From an uncultured Bacteroidota bacterium (GTDB taxonomy: Bacteria > Bacteroidota > Bacteroidia > Chitinophagales > Chitinophagaceae): a stretch of DNA of 64,000 bases. Below the pieces are notes generated by a model, which saw nothing but the letters and a program-made list of their open reading frames with translations, was not told the origin of the DNA and ran no database searches. Position 1 is the stretch's first letter; each line of letters opens with the position of its first letter. Positions 1-9,068 of this stretch are shown piece after piece. Both the position numbers and the translations under genes were made by a program. Where the stretch lies: the NCBI GenBank assembly GCA_903853805.1, contig CAINUN010000083.1, forward strand, positions 1 to 64,000, read 5' to 3'.

Positions 1-31
1 AAAACCCTTTACAGTCTTTAGTTGAGGGCAT

Positions 32-68
32 AAAAAAAGGCAACCAATATGAAATTGATTGCCTTTTA
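32..68 (-). terminator. Rho-independent terminator after tRNA-Pro
   Basis: An inverted repeat (AAAAGGCAA ... TTGCCTTTT) with a short loop is followed on the minus strand by a run of T. It lies just downstream of the minus-strand tRNA-Pro and probably ends the tRNA transcript. Confidence 0.7.
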
Positions 69-71
69 GAA

Positions 72-146
<75 letters not shown>

Positions 147-211
147 AACTAGAGTTTATTGATGAAACTTACCTCATCAAAACCAGTAAAAAGAACGTCC
201 GCTTTTTCAAG

Positions 212-300
212 CGGTGAGGGAGGGATTCGAACCCTCGGTACGCGGTAAAACGTACGACAGTTTAGCAAACTGTTGGTTTCGGCCTCTCACCCACCTCACC
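212..300 (-). tRNA. tRNA-Ser (anticodon GCT)
   Basis: The reverse strand has acceptor stem GGTGAGG/CCTCACC and discriminator G, which is typical for Ser. The anticodon stem-loop CAGTTTGCTAAACTG gives GCT. A long variable arm built from GTACG/CGTAC-type pairing gives the 89-nt length of a class II tRNA. It reads AGC/AGU serine codons. Confidence 0.95.
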
Positions 301-417
301 AATAATTTTCAGAAGTTTAAGTCTGAGAAACTATTAAAAGAGCTATAGCGTTTTTAGCTAAAGGACTGCAAAGATATAAGTCTTGCAGAAAAATCAAAAT
401 AATTTTCAAAACAGTTT

Positions 418-1899
418 TTACAGGCTTGCCAAATGAACTTTTTGTTGCACTTCCAACACTTGTTCTTTGTATTCTGTATCAGTATCCATCAGGTTTTCAA
501 CAGTTTGGCAAGAATGAATAACAGTAGTATGATCGAAGCCACCAAAATGTTCGCCAATGTTTTTCAAAGAACTCTTAGTAAATTTCTTGGCAAGGAACAT
601 GGTGATTTGACGCGCTTGAACCACTTCACGCTTTCTGGTTTTAGCCATCAATCTTTCGTAAGGAATATTATAGAATTCGCAGACCATTTTTTGAATGTTC
701 TGAATGGTGAGTTCGCGAGCTTTTGTTTTCACAAAATTCTTCATCACCTTCTTTGCAAGATCGAGGTCAATCTCTTTCCTATTAAGCGTTGATTGGGCAA
801 AAAGGGCTATTAATGCGCCTTCCAATTCACGTACATTATTATTGACGTTGTAGGCTACATACTTAACCACTTCATCCGAGATTTCTAAACCTTCTTGGTG
901 CATTTTCAAGCGAAGAATTTGCTGTCTAGTTTCAAAATCGGGTGCTTGAATATCGGCATTTAAACCCCAACGAAAACGACTGATTAATCGTTCTTGCATG
1001 CCTTCCAAATCTTTTGGTGCGGTGTCGCTTGTCAAAATGATTTGTTTGCCACTTTGATGTAAATGATTGAAGATGGCAAAGAATACATCTTGTGATTTTA
1101 CGGCGTTGATGAAGAGGTGAATATCATCGAGAATCAACACATCTATCAATTGATAGAAGTGAATGAAATCGTTAATTTCATTATTCTTTGAGTGATCAAT
1201 AAACTGATTGATAAACTTCTCAGCACTTACATAAAGCACGGCTTTGTTTGGGTGCAAACGACGCACTTCATTGCCTATAGCTTGCACCAAATGTGTTTTG
1301 CCCCAACCACATCCACCAAAGACAACCAATGGATTGAAAGAAGTAGCTCCGGGCTTTTGGGCCACATGCAAACCGGCAGAACGCGCTACCCTATTGCAAT
1401 CGCCTTCAATAAACTTATCGAAAGTGTAATTGCTATTTAATTGTGGGTCAATTTGTACACGCTTTAAGCCAGGAATGGCATAAGGAGTTTTGATGTTGTT
1501 CGGGTCATCCCACTTGAGTGGCATGTCCACATAATTGTTCTCTTTCGATGGTTTAGCATAGGCGCTACCTGGCATATTGATGGATACCGGATTGCGTTTA
1601 GTTGCTGCGCTTTCCATCAAGATTCGGTATTCCAATTTACCGTCTTTACCTAAGACCCGTTTAATGGTTTTACCTAGAAGTTCTACATAATGCTCTTCAA
1701 GCCATTCATAAAAAAACTGGCTTGGAACCTGAAGTGTAAGGACATTACCCGTCAATGCTACCGCACGAATTGGTTCAAACCAAGTTTGAAATGTTCGCCA
1801 ATTGACATTATCCTTTATGACCTCTAAGCACTTTGCCCAAACTGCTTCAGAATCGCTATTAATTTTACCCTGTTTCGTATCTACCTGGTGTTGCTCCAT
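418..1899 (-). CDS. dnaA: Chromosomal replication initiator DnaA
   Basis: This is the initiator ATPase that melts oriC, and its 493 aa is a normal length. Domain I is at about residues 15-95. The AAA+ core has Walker A GGCGWGKT at 195-202 and Walker B LILDDIHLF near 255. The C-terminal domain IV holds the DnaA-box signature GGFDHTTVIHS. The Walker A loop has Cys and Trp where many DnaA proteins have small or aliphatic residues. It is transcribed alone toward two tRNAs. No clear TTATCCACA-type DnaA boxes are visible in the 235 bp upstream, so the origin is not obviously here. Confidence 0.97.
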   Translation of the reverse strand: MEQHQVDTKQGKINSDSEAVWAKCLEVIKDNVNWRTFQTWFEPIRAVALTGNVLTLQVPSQFFYEWLEEHYVELLGKTIKRVLGKDGKLEYRILMESAATKRNPVSINMPGSAYAKPSKENNYVDMPLKWDDPNNIKTPYAIPGLKRVQIDPQLNSNYTFDKFIEGDCNRVARSAGLHVAQKPGATSFNPLVVFGGCGWGKTHLVQAIGNEVRRLHPNKAVLYVSAEKFINQFIDHSKNNEINDFIHFYQLIDVLILDDIHLFINAVKSQDVFFAIFNHLHQSGKQIILTSDTAPKDLEGMQERLISRFRWGLNADIQAPDFETRQQILRLKMHQEGLEISDEVVKYVAYNVNNNVRELEGALIALFAQSTLNRKEIDLDLAKKVMKNFVKTKARELTIQNIQKMVCEFYNIPYERLMAKTRKREVVQARQITMFLAKKFTKSSLKNIGEHFGGFDHTTVIHSCQTVENLMDTDTEYKEQVLEVQQKVHLASL

Positions 1900-2134
1900 A
1901 GTTTAATGACTACTATTATTGTTATTCCCTCCCGCCTTACATAATGATGTTTGGTGCAACGATTTATTCGTTCAATATTGCTCTTTTCTAATCAACTTAA
2001 TCTTCTAAATGCTTCTTGCTTCTTCTAAAATACTTACTAACGCTAACGTTGTTGTTGTGTAATAATTGGTTCAAACTGCTTTTTTGAGCAGGGGAACGAA
2101 ATTGCTAACATTTTGTTGAAAAAAAAAATCATTA

Positions 2135-3064
2135 TCAATTTGTTTGTTTGCTAATTATTACAGATTGGGTTTGTAGCAGATTGGAGCTTTTTTTGTCATC
2201 AAAAATAAAATCCAAACGGCCTAATCTAAGTCCGGCCCAACCTACCTGATTTATCAACACTTCTTTACCTTTCTTGTTCCTAATAACCTTTGGCTCGTCT
2301 AAAAAAGTGTGGGTATGCCCGCCAATGATAAGGTCAATGTGTTCCGTTTCTTTTGCAAGAATTAAATCACTTACTTTATTGTAATTGTATTCATAACCAA
2401 GATGGGAAAGGCATATTACAAAATCGCAATGTTCCTGCTTTTTCAGTTTTTCGGAAATAGACCTGGCAATCTGTATTGGTTCTATGTATATCGTCTTTCC
2501 ATAAGACTCATCAGGCACTAAACCTTTTAATTGAATGCCCAAACCAAAGAGACCGATTTTCAAACCGCCTTTCTTGATAATTGTGTATGGCTTTGTTTTC
2601 CCCTCTAAGGCAGTTCCTGAGAATTCATAATTAGCAACCAACACCGGGAAATTAGCATGAATTAACTGATTTGCAAATCCATCTACCCCTGCATCAAAAT
2701 CGTGATTCCCCATTGTTACTGCATCATACCGCATCATACTCATAGCTTTCATTTCAGGCTCTCCCTTGTACAAGTTAAAGTAGGGCGTTCCTTGAAAGAT
2801 ATCACCTGCATCAAGCAATAAAACATGCTCTTCTTCACTACGAATTTGAGCTATTAATGCAGCACGCGCTGCCACCCCACCTTGCCCTTCATATTTACTT
2901 CCATCCATCGCAAAAGGTTCTAAACGACTATGAACATCGTTGGTGTGGAGTAGGGTAAGTTTGATTGGCTTTGAAGATGCAAAGCTTTCAAAAGGAAAAC
3001 CACCCAAAGCAAATAATGCACTACCAGTAGCTGTTCGTTTAATAAAGGTTCTTCTATTCAACAT
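2135..3064 (-). CDS. Tat-exported metallophosphatase (5'-nucleotidase catalytic domain)
   Basis: This is the calcineurin-like catalytic half of a UshA/5'-nucleotidase. The metal-binding motifs are LLHTNDVHSR (about 38-47), DAGDIFQG, GNHDFDAG and GGHTHTF. The N-terminus has a twin-arginine signal, NRRTFIKRTATG, followed by a hydrophobic stretch, so export by Tat is likely. At 309 aa it lacks the C-terminal nucleotide-binding domain. That domain is encoded by the upstream gene, which overlaps it by 11 nt. The two products probably act together on extracytoplasmic nucleotides. Confidence 0.88.
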   Translation of the reverse strand: MLNRRTFIKRTATGSALFALGGFPFESFASSKPIKLTLLHTNDVHSRLEPFAMDGSKYEGQGGVAARAALIAQIRSEEEHVLLLDAGDIFQGTPYFNLYKGEPEMKAMSMMRYDAVTMGNHDFDAGVDGFANQLIHANFPVLVANYEFSGTALEGKTKPYTIIKKGGLKIGLFGLGIQLKGLVPDESYGKTIYIEPIQIARSISEKLKKQEHCDFVICLSHLGYEYNYNKVSDLILAKETEHIDLIIGGHTHTFLDEPKVIRNKKGKEVLINQVGWAGLRLGRLDFIFDDKKSSNLLQTQSVIISKQTN

Positions 3065-3794
3065 ACTCTATTCTTTTTTCAAGATTTGGATGTAAAGGCA
3101 AGTGTTGTAATTCAAGCTGTTGCACATATTCGATCAATGCATCGCGTAGAAAAATACTAGTGTATCTTTTCTTTAGCAGTTCAAAGAAATCGCAATTATC
3201 GCCGCCTCTTGCCAAGTAATCGCTAAGCGTAATTTTGTAAATAACATTGTCATTTATAGGTCTCCCATTCAGTAGAATATCTTGTGCTTCTTTGTCTTTT
3301 ATTTTGAATGTGATTCCCGCTACTGGCCAGCCTTTCCCTTTTGCAATATGATTACACAAGCGTTTCAAAAGTTCGCCTGAAACTTCCAAAATTGTGACTG
3401 TATTATCAAAAGGCATTAACTCAAACATCTTACCTCTTGTAAGCACTCCAGGTGCTATATAATTGATACGGATGCCTCCATAATTTACAAACGAGGCGAC
3501 AACTTTTCTATCTAATTTTTGGGCAGCAATTAATTGTGCATCTGCCATAAAATTCCCCAAAGTACTTTCGGGCTGTGCTTTTGTTAGCGGAATATCGGTG
3601 TGACCAATCACCACATTCATTTGTGTATCCACACCAACTTTATATGGGGCTAACATCTTCACCAAGTTACTATCCAATTTGCCTGTATTGTTAATCGTAT
3701 AGAGTTGATGCGTTTTTTGCTGCAACACCAATGGATGATGGCAACTTGCAAAAAACAATGCAATGAGTAATAATTTTGCAAACAAAGATTTCAT
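3054..3794 (-). CDS. Lipoprotein with 5'-nucleotidase C-terminal domain
   Basis: This 246-aa protein has a lipoprotein signal with a lipobox-like cysteine (ALFFASCHHP). The rest matches the 5'-nucleotidase C-terminal domain, which binds and positions the nucleotide: ESTLGNFMADAQ, NYGGIR, PFDNTV and LSDYLARGGDNC. There is no metallophosphatase domain. The catalytic partner is the next gene downstream, with overlapping ends that suggest translational coupling. The two halves carry different export signals (lipoprotein here, Tat there). Confidence 0.88.
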   Translation of the reverse strand: MKSLFAKLLLIALFFASCHHPLVLQQKTHQLYTINNTGKLDSNLVKMLAPYKVGVDTQMNVVIGHTDIPLTKAQPESTLGNFMADAQLIAAQKLDRKVVASFVNYGGIRINYIAPGVLTRGKMFELMPFDNTVTILEVSGELLKRLCNHIAKGKGWPVAGITFKIKDKEAQDILLNGRPINDNVIYKITLSDYLARGGDNCDFFELLKKRYTSIFLRDALIEYVQQLELQHLPLHPNLEKRIEYVE

Positions 3795-3880
3795 AAAGAA
3801 ATAGTTGAAAATAAAGATTGCTAAAAGTAACGGATTTGATTTTTATTTTCTTTCCAAATCGGCTACAATAAATAAATTTG

Positions 3881-5041
3881 ATGGTGGTCTATGCTCCCAA
3901 AAAAATTCGGAATAAAATTGTTTCTCCTTTGAAAGTCTTTATTGCTGATAGTCGTTCAACAGGAATCATTTTGATAGCCTGTACAATACTCTCATTGACC
4001 ATTAGCAATTTATCGTTCGGGCAAGATTATGTGGCGTTTTGGCAACAGAAATTATGCTTCACTCAAATACTTCATTTACCAGAAAACTACCTACACATCA
4101 TCAACGATGGGTTGATGAGTATTTTCTTTTTGCTTGTTGGTCTTGAAATAAAAAGAGAATTGTTGATTGGTGAAATTTCACAACTCAAGAAAGCATTGTT
4201 ACCCATTATAGCTGCCATTGGTGGCATGGTGATTCCTGCATTAATTTATTTAGCCTTTTGCAGTAGTTCGTCCTTCTCCAATGGTTGGGGGATTCCAATT
4301 GCAACTGACATTGTATTTTCCTTGGCCATTCTTTCCTTGCTTGGTAATAGAGTTCCTCTTTCACTAAAAATATTCTTGATGGCATTGGCAATAATTGATG
4401 ACCTAGGGGGCATTGTTACCATCGCATTGTTTTATGCTGTCGCCATTAATTGGTCGTACGTTTTATTATCGTTCGTAATCAGTTTCTTGATGTATTTTTT
4501 GGGGAAGAAAAAATATCTATGGCTTCATTTCTTAACGGGAATTGTACTTTGGTATTTTCTCTATAACTCTGGAATTCATCCAACAATTGCCGGTGTTATA
4601 TTTGCAATGACTTTTCCTCTTTCTAGTATTGAAATGCTTGAGCGAAAGTTACATTTCCCTGTCAATTTCCTCATCTTGCCATTGTTTGTATTAGCGAATA
4701 CCACCCTGATTTTCCCTGGAAATTTCACAACCATCTTTCATTCAAAAGTTGCTCTTGGAATTTTCTTTGGGTTAGTCGTAGGTAAGCCCTTAGGTATAGT
4801 ATTGTTCAGTTGGCTTAGTGTACGATTAAAGATGGCAACATTACCACATGGTGTTCGCTGGCAACAACTGATAGGAGTGGGCATTGTTGCAGGAATTGGG
4901 TTTACCATTTCCATTTTCATTGCCACCTTAGCCTTTCAAGGGAATGAACAACAAACAATTGCTAAGATGGCAGTACTCATGTCGTCTGTTGTAGCAGCTA
5001 TTTTGGGCTATGTTTTTTTGAGCAAACAAAAATCAACTTAA
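3881..5041 (+). CDS. nhaA: Na+/H+ antiporter NhaA
   Basis: This inner-membrane sodium/proton antiporter is about 386 aa with many hydrophobic helices, the usual NhaA size. The paired transport aspartates are in IIDDLGGI near residue 165. Other family motifs are FFLLVGLEIKREL and PIATDIVFSLAIL. ATG 3881 is chosen, although a TTG lies one codon upstream. A TAAATTTG box (3873-3880) abuts this ATG. The stop overlaps the convergent glycosyltransferase by 9 nt. It should support sodium and pH homeostasis. Confidence 0.95.
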   Translation: MVVYAPKKIRNKIVSPLKVFIADSRSTGIILIACTILSLTISNLSFGQDYVAFWQQKLCFTQILHLPENYLHIINDGLMSIFFLLVGLEIKRELLIGEISQLKKALLPIIAAIGGMVIPALIYLAFCSSSSFSNGWGIPIATDIVFSLAILSLLGNRVPLSLKIFLMALAIIDDLGGIVTIALFYAVAINWSYVLLSFVISFLMYFLGKKKYLWLHFLTGIVLWYFLYNSGIHPTIAGVIFAMTFPLSSIEMLERKLHFPVNFLILPLFVLANTTLIFPGNFTTIFHSKVALGIFFGLVVGKPLGIVLFSWLSVRLKMATLPHGVRWQQLIGVGIVAGIGFTISIFIATLAFQGNEQQTIAKMAVLMSSVVAAILGYVFLSKQKST

Positions 5042-6082
5042 TTTTTTAGGTTGAAAATTCAACTTAGAAAACTGCCGCTTCTTCAAAGCAAAATATTGCC
5101 AAATAATGCTCTTGTTGTAATTACCAATTGTGTTTCGAACGGTGATGATTTTTTGAGCTTCCCTTCTTTTTTGCAGCCACATTGCTAACCCTCCATAAAA
5201 ACTGAAATGTGCTTTGATGATTGTGACCATTTCTTTCCATTTACCGCCCGCAAGCATTTGCAATCCGGCAATGCCATCAAGAACTAAACGTAAAGGAAAG
5301 AGCCAAAGCAATTTACTTGCTTTCTCATTTTTGAGCAGAAGAATTAGACTATTTCGGAAATTGTAAAATAATTTTTGTGGACTGCCATAAGAAATCACAC
5401 TGCCTCCAACATGAAAGACGGTTGAACTTCCAATGTAACCAATTTTGTAGCCCATGTTTTTCAGGCGCCAACACAAATCAACCTCTTCCATATGTGCATA
5501 CAAATCTTTATCGAGACCACCGGCTTTATGATATAAATCTGCCCGTACCATTAAACATCCACCTGAAGCCCAAAAAACTTCGATATCATCATTGTATTGT
5601 TGGTTGTCTTTTTCCAAATCATTGAAGATGCGACCCCGACAAAATAGATAGCCCCACTTATCCATAAAACCACCTGCAGCACCTGCATATTCAAAGAGTT
5701 CTCGCTCGCGCCAATACCTGATTTTGGGCTGACAAGCTGCTAACCCTTCATAATGTTGCATAGCATGAAGCAAAGGAGGAAACCAATTTTGAGTCACTTC
5801 AAAATCGGCACTCAGCAAGACATAATACTTGGCTTTTATTTGTAGCAACGCTTCATAATAACCATTAGAAAATCCACGGTTAATAGCAATTTGAAGGGTT
5901 TTTACTGAAGGGAAATTTTCAAGAATATAGTCATGTGTATCATCTGTTGAAGCATTATCAACCACTACAACCTCATAACCACTAACAGCCTCCGCTACAA
6001 TTGTAGGCAAAAAAAGTTCATGCCACTTTTTCCCATTGTAGCTTAGTATGACGACCGCAGTTTCTTGATCGCAAACAATCAT
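5033..6082 (-). CDS. Glycosyltransferase family 2
   Basis: This 349-aa GT-A glycosyltransferase has the GT2 start AVVILSYNGKKW, the nucleotide-sugar motif VVVVDNASTDDT, a DxD-like LLSADFEV, and the downstream acceptor motifs ASGGCLMVRADLY and MEEVDLCWRLK. The C-terminal 100 residues are amphipathic or hydrophobic, as in membrane-associated rhamnosyltransferase-like GT2 proteins. The donor and acceptor cannot be told from sequence. It follows a small membrane protein gene by 14 nt and is probably co-transcribed with it. It likely acts in surface polysaccharide synthesis. Confidence 0.88.
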   Translation of the reverse strand: MIVCDQETAVVILSYNGKKWHELFLPTIVAEAVSGYEVVVVDNASTDDTHDYILENFPSVKTLQIAINRGFSNGYYEALLQIKAKYYVLLSADFEVTQNWFPPLLHAMQHYEGLAACQPKIRYWRERELFEYAGAAGGFMDKWGYLFCRGRIFNDLEKDNQQYNDDIEVFWASGGCLMVRADLYHKAGGLDKDLYAHMEEVDLCWRLKNMGYKIGYIGSSTVFHVGGSVISYGSPQKLFYNFRNSLILLLKNEKASKLLWLFPLRLVLDGIAGLQMLAGGKWKEMVTIIKAHFSFYGGLAMWLQKRREAQKIITVRNTIGNYNKSIIWQYFALKKRQFSKLNFQPKKLS

Positions 6083-6096
6083 GTTTTGCGAGGAGA

Positions 6097-6315
6097 TTAT
6101 TTATACTCGGGTTCGTATAAGGTGTTCTTAGGCACTTCTATTCCCTCTGTACTTTTATATCTGTGCTCCCACAAATTGTAACAACCTGCCCAGGAGAAAA
6201 TGAATAGTCCGAAGAAGAACAAAAGAAAAAGAAAGCGAGATTTGGTTGGTTTGCTCAACTCAATATCCGCTGGATTATCAATTAAGTTTTCCTGAAAGTT
6301 GTTTTGTGCACTCAT
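6097..6315 (-). CDS. Small single-TM membrane protein, unknown
   Basis: This 72-aa protein has a polar N-terminus of about 28 residues, one strongly hydrophobic helix (FLFLLFFFGLFIFSWAGC) and a short charged tail. I recognise no family. It is 14 nt upstream of the GT2 gene on the same strand, which suggests co-expression. It is divergent from the sensor kinase gene. Confidence 0.6.
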   Translation of the reverse strand: MSAQNNFQENLIDNPADIELSKPTKSRFLFLLFFFGLFIFSWAGCYNLWEHRYKSTEGIEVPKNTLYEPEYK

Positions 6316-6403
6316 TGAGTAATTGAAAATTTTCGCTCACAAAAATATAGTTCTTCTTTCAAAATCACAATAATTTTACCTTGCTGACGTTTGTCAAAGG
6401 ATT

Positions 6404-7540
6404 ATGCGCCAATTTTTTAACTGGAAAACTTCTTTAAGTCTGATTGCGATGCTATTTGTGGTGACTTCTTTGAGTTACACCAATCAGTTAGCGCATCGGC
6501 TAGCCAAAGAAGAAAAAAAGAAGGTGGAACAATTGGCATTTAGTATCAAAACCTTAACTACTGCGACCAACAACGAGGAAATTAGTTTTGCTCAAACTTT
6601 CGTCAGCCAAAACAATACTATTCCTCTAATTATTACAGATGACAAAGAACGCATTAGTGACTATAAAAACATTGATATAAAAGGTGTACCCAACGTCAAG
6701 AATTATCTAAAAAAACAACTCCAACTCTTTAAGGAAATGCACGAGCCAATTGTGGCTGAATATGATGGTGGTAAAACCTATGTTTTCTACGGAGAATCTA
6801 ATTTGCTTTACCAGCTCAAACTCTTTCCTTATGTGCAAATGACCATCATTTTTCTTTTTCTTATATTGGTTATTGTTTCACTAACTGCTGCCAATCGTTC
6901 TATGCAAAACCGTGTATGGGTGGGCTTGTCAAAAGAAACAGCACATCAATTAGGAACACCTTTAAGTTCCCTAGAAGCATGGATAGAATTGCTTAAAGAA
7001 AGTGAGTGTAGCCCAGAAACGGTCATTGAAATGCAAAAAGACATCGATCGTTTAAAGTTAGTTGCCGACCGTTTTAGTAAAGTAGGTAGCGAGCCCCAAT
7101 TATTGCAAGAAAATGTTGTGGCTAGAGTCCGCGAGATGGTGGACTATATGCAAAAGCGCGCGCCAAAAAAAGTGCTTTTTCATTTAAAGATTCAAGAAGA
7201 AGATGTAGAAACTTTATTAAGCGGACCATTGTTCGATTGGGTATTAGAGAATCTAATGCGCAATGCCCTTGATGCGCTTGAGGGAAAAGGAAATATTTTC
7301 ATAAATGTCACTAACCACCCGGATATTATTTGGATAGATGTGAAAGATGATGGAAAGGGAATTCAAAAACATTTACTCAACAAAATCTTCCGTCCAGGGT
7401 TTTCCACTAAAAAAAGAGGATGGGGGTTAGGGCTTTCTCTTTCTAAAAGGATTATTGAAAAATACCACCACGGCAGTTTGTTTGTCAAGCAATCGGAACT
7501 TGGTAAGGGAACTACCTTTAGAATAGTATTGAGGAGGTAA
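6404..7540 (+). CDS. Sensor histidine kinase
   Basis: This membrane two-component kinase has 378 aa. It has an N-terminal TM helix (about 10-27), an extracytoplasmic loop of about 115 residues and a second TM (about 143-162). The HisKA-type H box ETAHQLGTPLSSL carries the phosphorylated His. The HATPase domain has an N box (ENLMRNALDAL), G1 (DDGKGIQ) and G2 (GWGLGLSLSKRII). There is no HAMP or PAS domain and no response regulator next to it, so it is an orphan kinase and its signal is unknown. A TACCTTGC -7-like box lies at 6377-6384. Confidence 0.92.
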   Translation: MRQFFNWKTSLSLIAMLFVVTSLSYTNQLAHRLAKEEKKKVEQLAFSIKTLTTATNNEEISFAQTFVSQNNTIPLIITDDKERISDYKNIDIKGVPNVKNYLKKQLQLFKEMHEPIVAEYDGGKTYVFYGESNLLYQLKLFPYVQMTIIFLFLILVIVSLTAANRSMQNRVWVGLSKETAHQLGTPLSSLEAWIELLKESECSPETVIEMQKDIDRLKLVADRFSKVGSEPQLLQENVVARVREMVDYMQKRAPKKVLFHLKIQEEDVETLLSGPLFDWVLENLMRNALDALEGKGNIFINVTNHPDIIWIDVKDDGKGIQKHLLNKIFRPGFSTKKRGWGLGLSLSKRIIEKYHHGSLFVKQSELGKGTTFRIVLRR

Positions 7541-7587
7541 TGACATCAATACGGTTTTATTTATTCTAATAGGGAAGGAAAATAATT

Positions 7588-8307
7588 TTACCACCCGCTT
7601 GCAAGGATATCTGCAATATGAATCGTTTGGATTGGGAATTGGTTTTTATCAATATAGGCTTGTATGTGCATCATACAGCTCACATCGGTGCTTATGATAT
7701 ATTGTGCACCTGTTGACAGAGCGCTTGCAACTTTAGTTTGTGCCATTCCCACAGAAATAGATTCAAATTTCACAGCAAATGTGCCACCAAAACCACAGCA
7801 GGTTTCTGCCTCTTTCATTTCAACTATTTCTAAGCCTTTTACTTTTTCTAGCAATTTACGTGGCGCTAGTTTAATGCCACACTCCCTAAGTGCACCACAA
7901 CTATCGTGGTAGGTAGCCTTGCCTGAAAAAATAGCACCTATGTCATCCACTTTAAGCACTTCTATAAGAAACTCAGTGAATTCAAACATGCGTTTCACAA
8001 CCTTTTGGGCATCGTTGTGCTCAGGACTATTTTCGAAAAGTCGCTCATAGTAATTACGTGAAAAACCTGTGCAACTACCGCTTGGTGCAACTATATAATC
8101 TACGCCTTCAAAATCGCTTAAAAATTTTTTAGCAACAGCCCTTGCTTCATCCCAATAACCCGCATTAAAAGCAGGCTGTCCACAACATGTTTGTTTTGTG
8201 TTGAAAGAAACCTTACACCCAAGTTTTTCTAAGATCTTCACCATATTCATACCCGTTTCTGGGTAAAGTTGATCTACAAAGCAGGGTATGAAAAGTTGTA
8301 CGTTCAT
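7588..8307 (-). CDS. (Fe-S)-binding protein, LutA/GlpC-like (two CCG domains)
   Basis: This 239-aa protein has two cysteine-rich CCG domains, with motifs TCCGQPAFNAG near residue 40 and TCCGFGGTF near residue 170, plus HDSCGALRE. This is the architecture of LutA/YkgE, a subunit of an L-lactate or glycolate oxidation complex that passes electrons through iron-sulfur centres. The usual partners LutB and LutC are not adjacent, so the substrate is uncertain. It precedes nothing obviously related, and ribH lies 28 nt upstream on the same strand. Confidence 0.85.
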   Translation of the reverse strand: MNVQLFIPCFVDQLYPETGMNMVKILEKLGCKVSFNTKQTCCGQPAFNAGYWDEARAVAKKFLSDFEGVDYIVAPSGSCTGFSRNYYERLFENSPEHNDAQKVVKRMFEFTEFLIEVLKVDDIGAIFSGKATYHDSCGALRECGIKLAPRKLLEKVKGLEIVEMKEAETCCGFGGTFAVKFESISVGMAQTKVASALSTGAQYIISTDVSCMMHIQAYIDKNQFPIQTIHIADILASGW

Positions 8308-8335
8308 GTATTTAGTATGGTTGTTCTTAATAAGG

Positions 8336-8845
8336 TTATTTGGCGTTTTCTCTACAAAAATGAATCATTTTCAAAGCAGTTAATGCAGCTTCTTCCCCTT
8401 TATGTCCATGTATGCCACCTAGTCTTTCCCAAGCTTGGTTTTCATTATCAACAGTCAATACACCAAAGACTGTGGGAATAGGTAGCATAAGATTGAGTTG
8501 TGTAATGCCATCTGTTACCGCTTTACTTACATATTCAAAATGTGGCGTTCCTCCGCGAATGACTGCACCAAAGGCTATTATAGCTTCAGGTTGTTCTTCA
8601 ATTGGTTTCAATGAAAAAGACTCCCAAGTCTTCTTGCATGCAAATGGCAACTCAAAACTTCCAGGAACCGCATTCGATACAATAACTTGGGCATCAAATT
8701 CATTTAGAATTCTTTTACAACCTATTAGTTGTTCAGAAACGATAAGATCATTCCACTCGGTAAAAACCAAAGCAACACGGGCTTTTTTTAAATTGCCAAG
8801 TATTACTCTGTCAAAAAGACTGGAACTGTTTGATGATTGAGCCAT
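8336..8845 (-). CDS. ribH: 6,7-dimethyl-8-ribityllumazine synthase
   Basis: This is the penultimate riboflavin enzyme. It joins 5-amino-6-ribitylaminouracil to dihydroxybutanone phosphate. At 169 aa it is the normal size. Motifs are FTEWNDLI (substrate-binding aromatic), VPGSFELPFACK, AFGAVIRGGTPHFEYVSKAV with the catalytic His, and PTVFGVLTVDNENQA. ribBA is far away at 34.8 kb, so the pathway is dispersed here. No FMN riboswitch is seen upstream. Confidence 0.95.
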   Translation of the reverse strand: MAQSSNSSSLFDRVILGNLKKARVALVFTEWNDLIVSEQLIGCKRILNEFDAQVIVSNAVPGSFELPFACKKTWESFSLKPIEEQPEAIIAFGAVIRGGTPHFEYVSKAVTDGITQLNLMLPIPTVFGVLTVDNENQAWERLGGIHGHKGEEAALTALKMIHFCRENAK

Positions 8846-9068
8846 AAATCTTTAAACGGTGCGCTAAGATAGTTCGCTTTGATGTTTGATAAAAAAAAGG
8901 GCTAAAATTGATTTGAATTGCGACCTTTTGGTAGGTTAATGAACCGACTTCAGTAAAAGTTCTTTAAGTGATTAAAATGTTAATTAATGTTGTAAGCACT
9001 ATTGATAGAAGTGCTCCAGATATTTTTGAGCGTATCTGACTATTATTTTTAAATAAAAATCACTGTTT

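Noticed and set aside
1900-2134. oriC next to dnaA
   Set aside because: I saw no cluster of TTATCCACA-like boxes in this interval; only AT-rich sequence without clear motifs.
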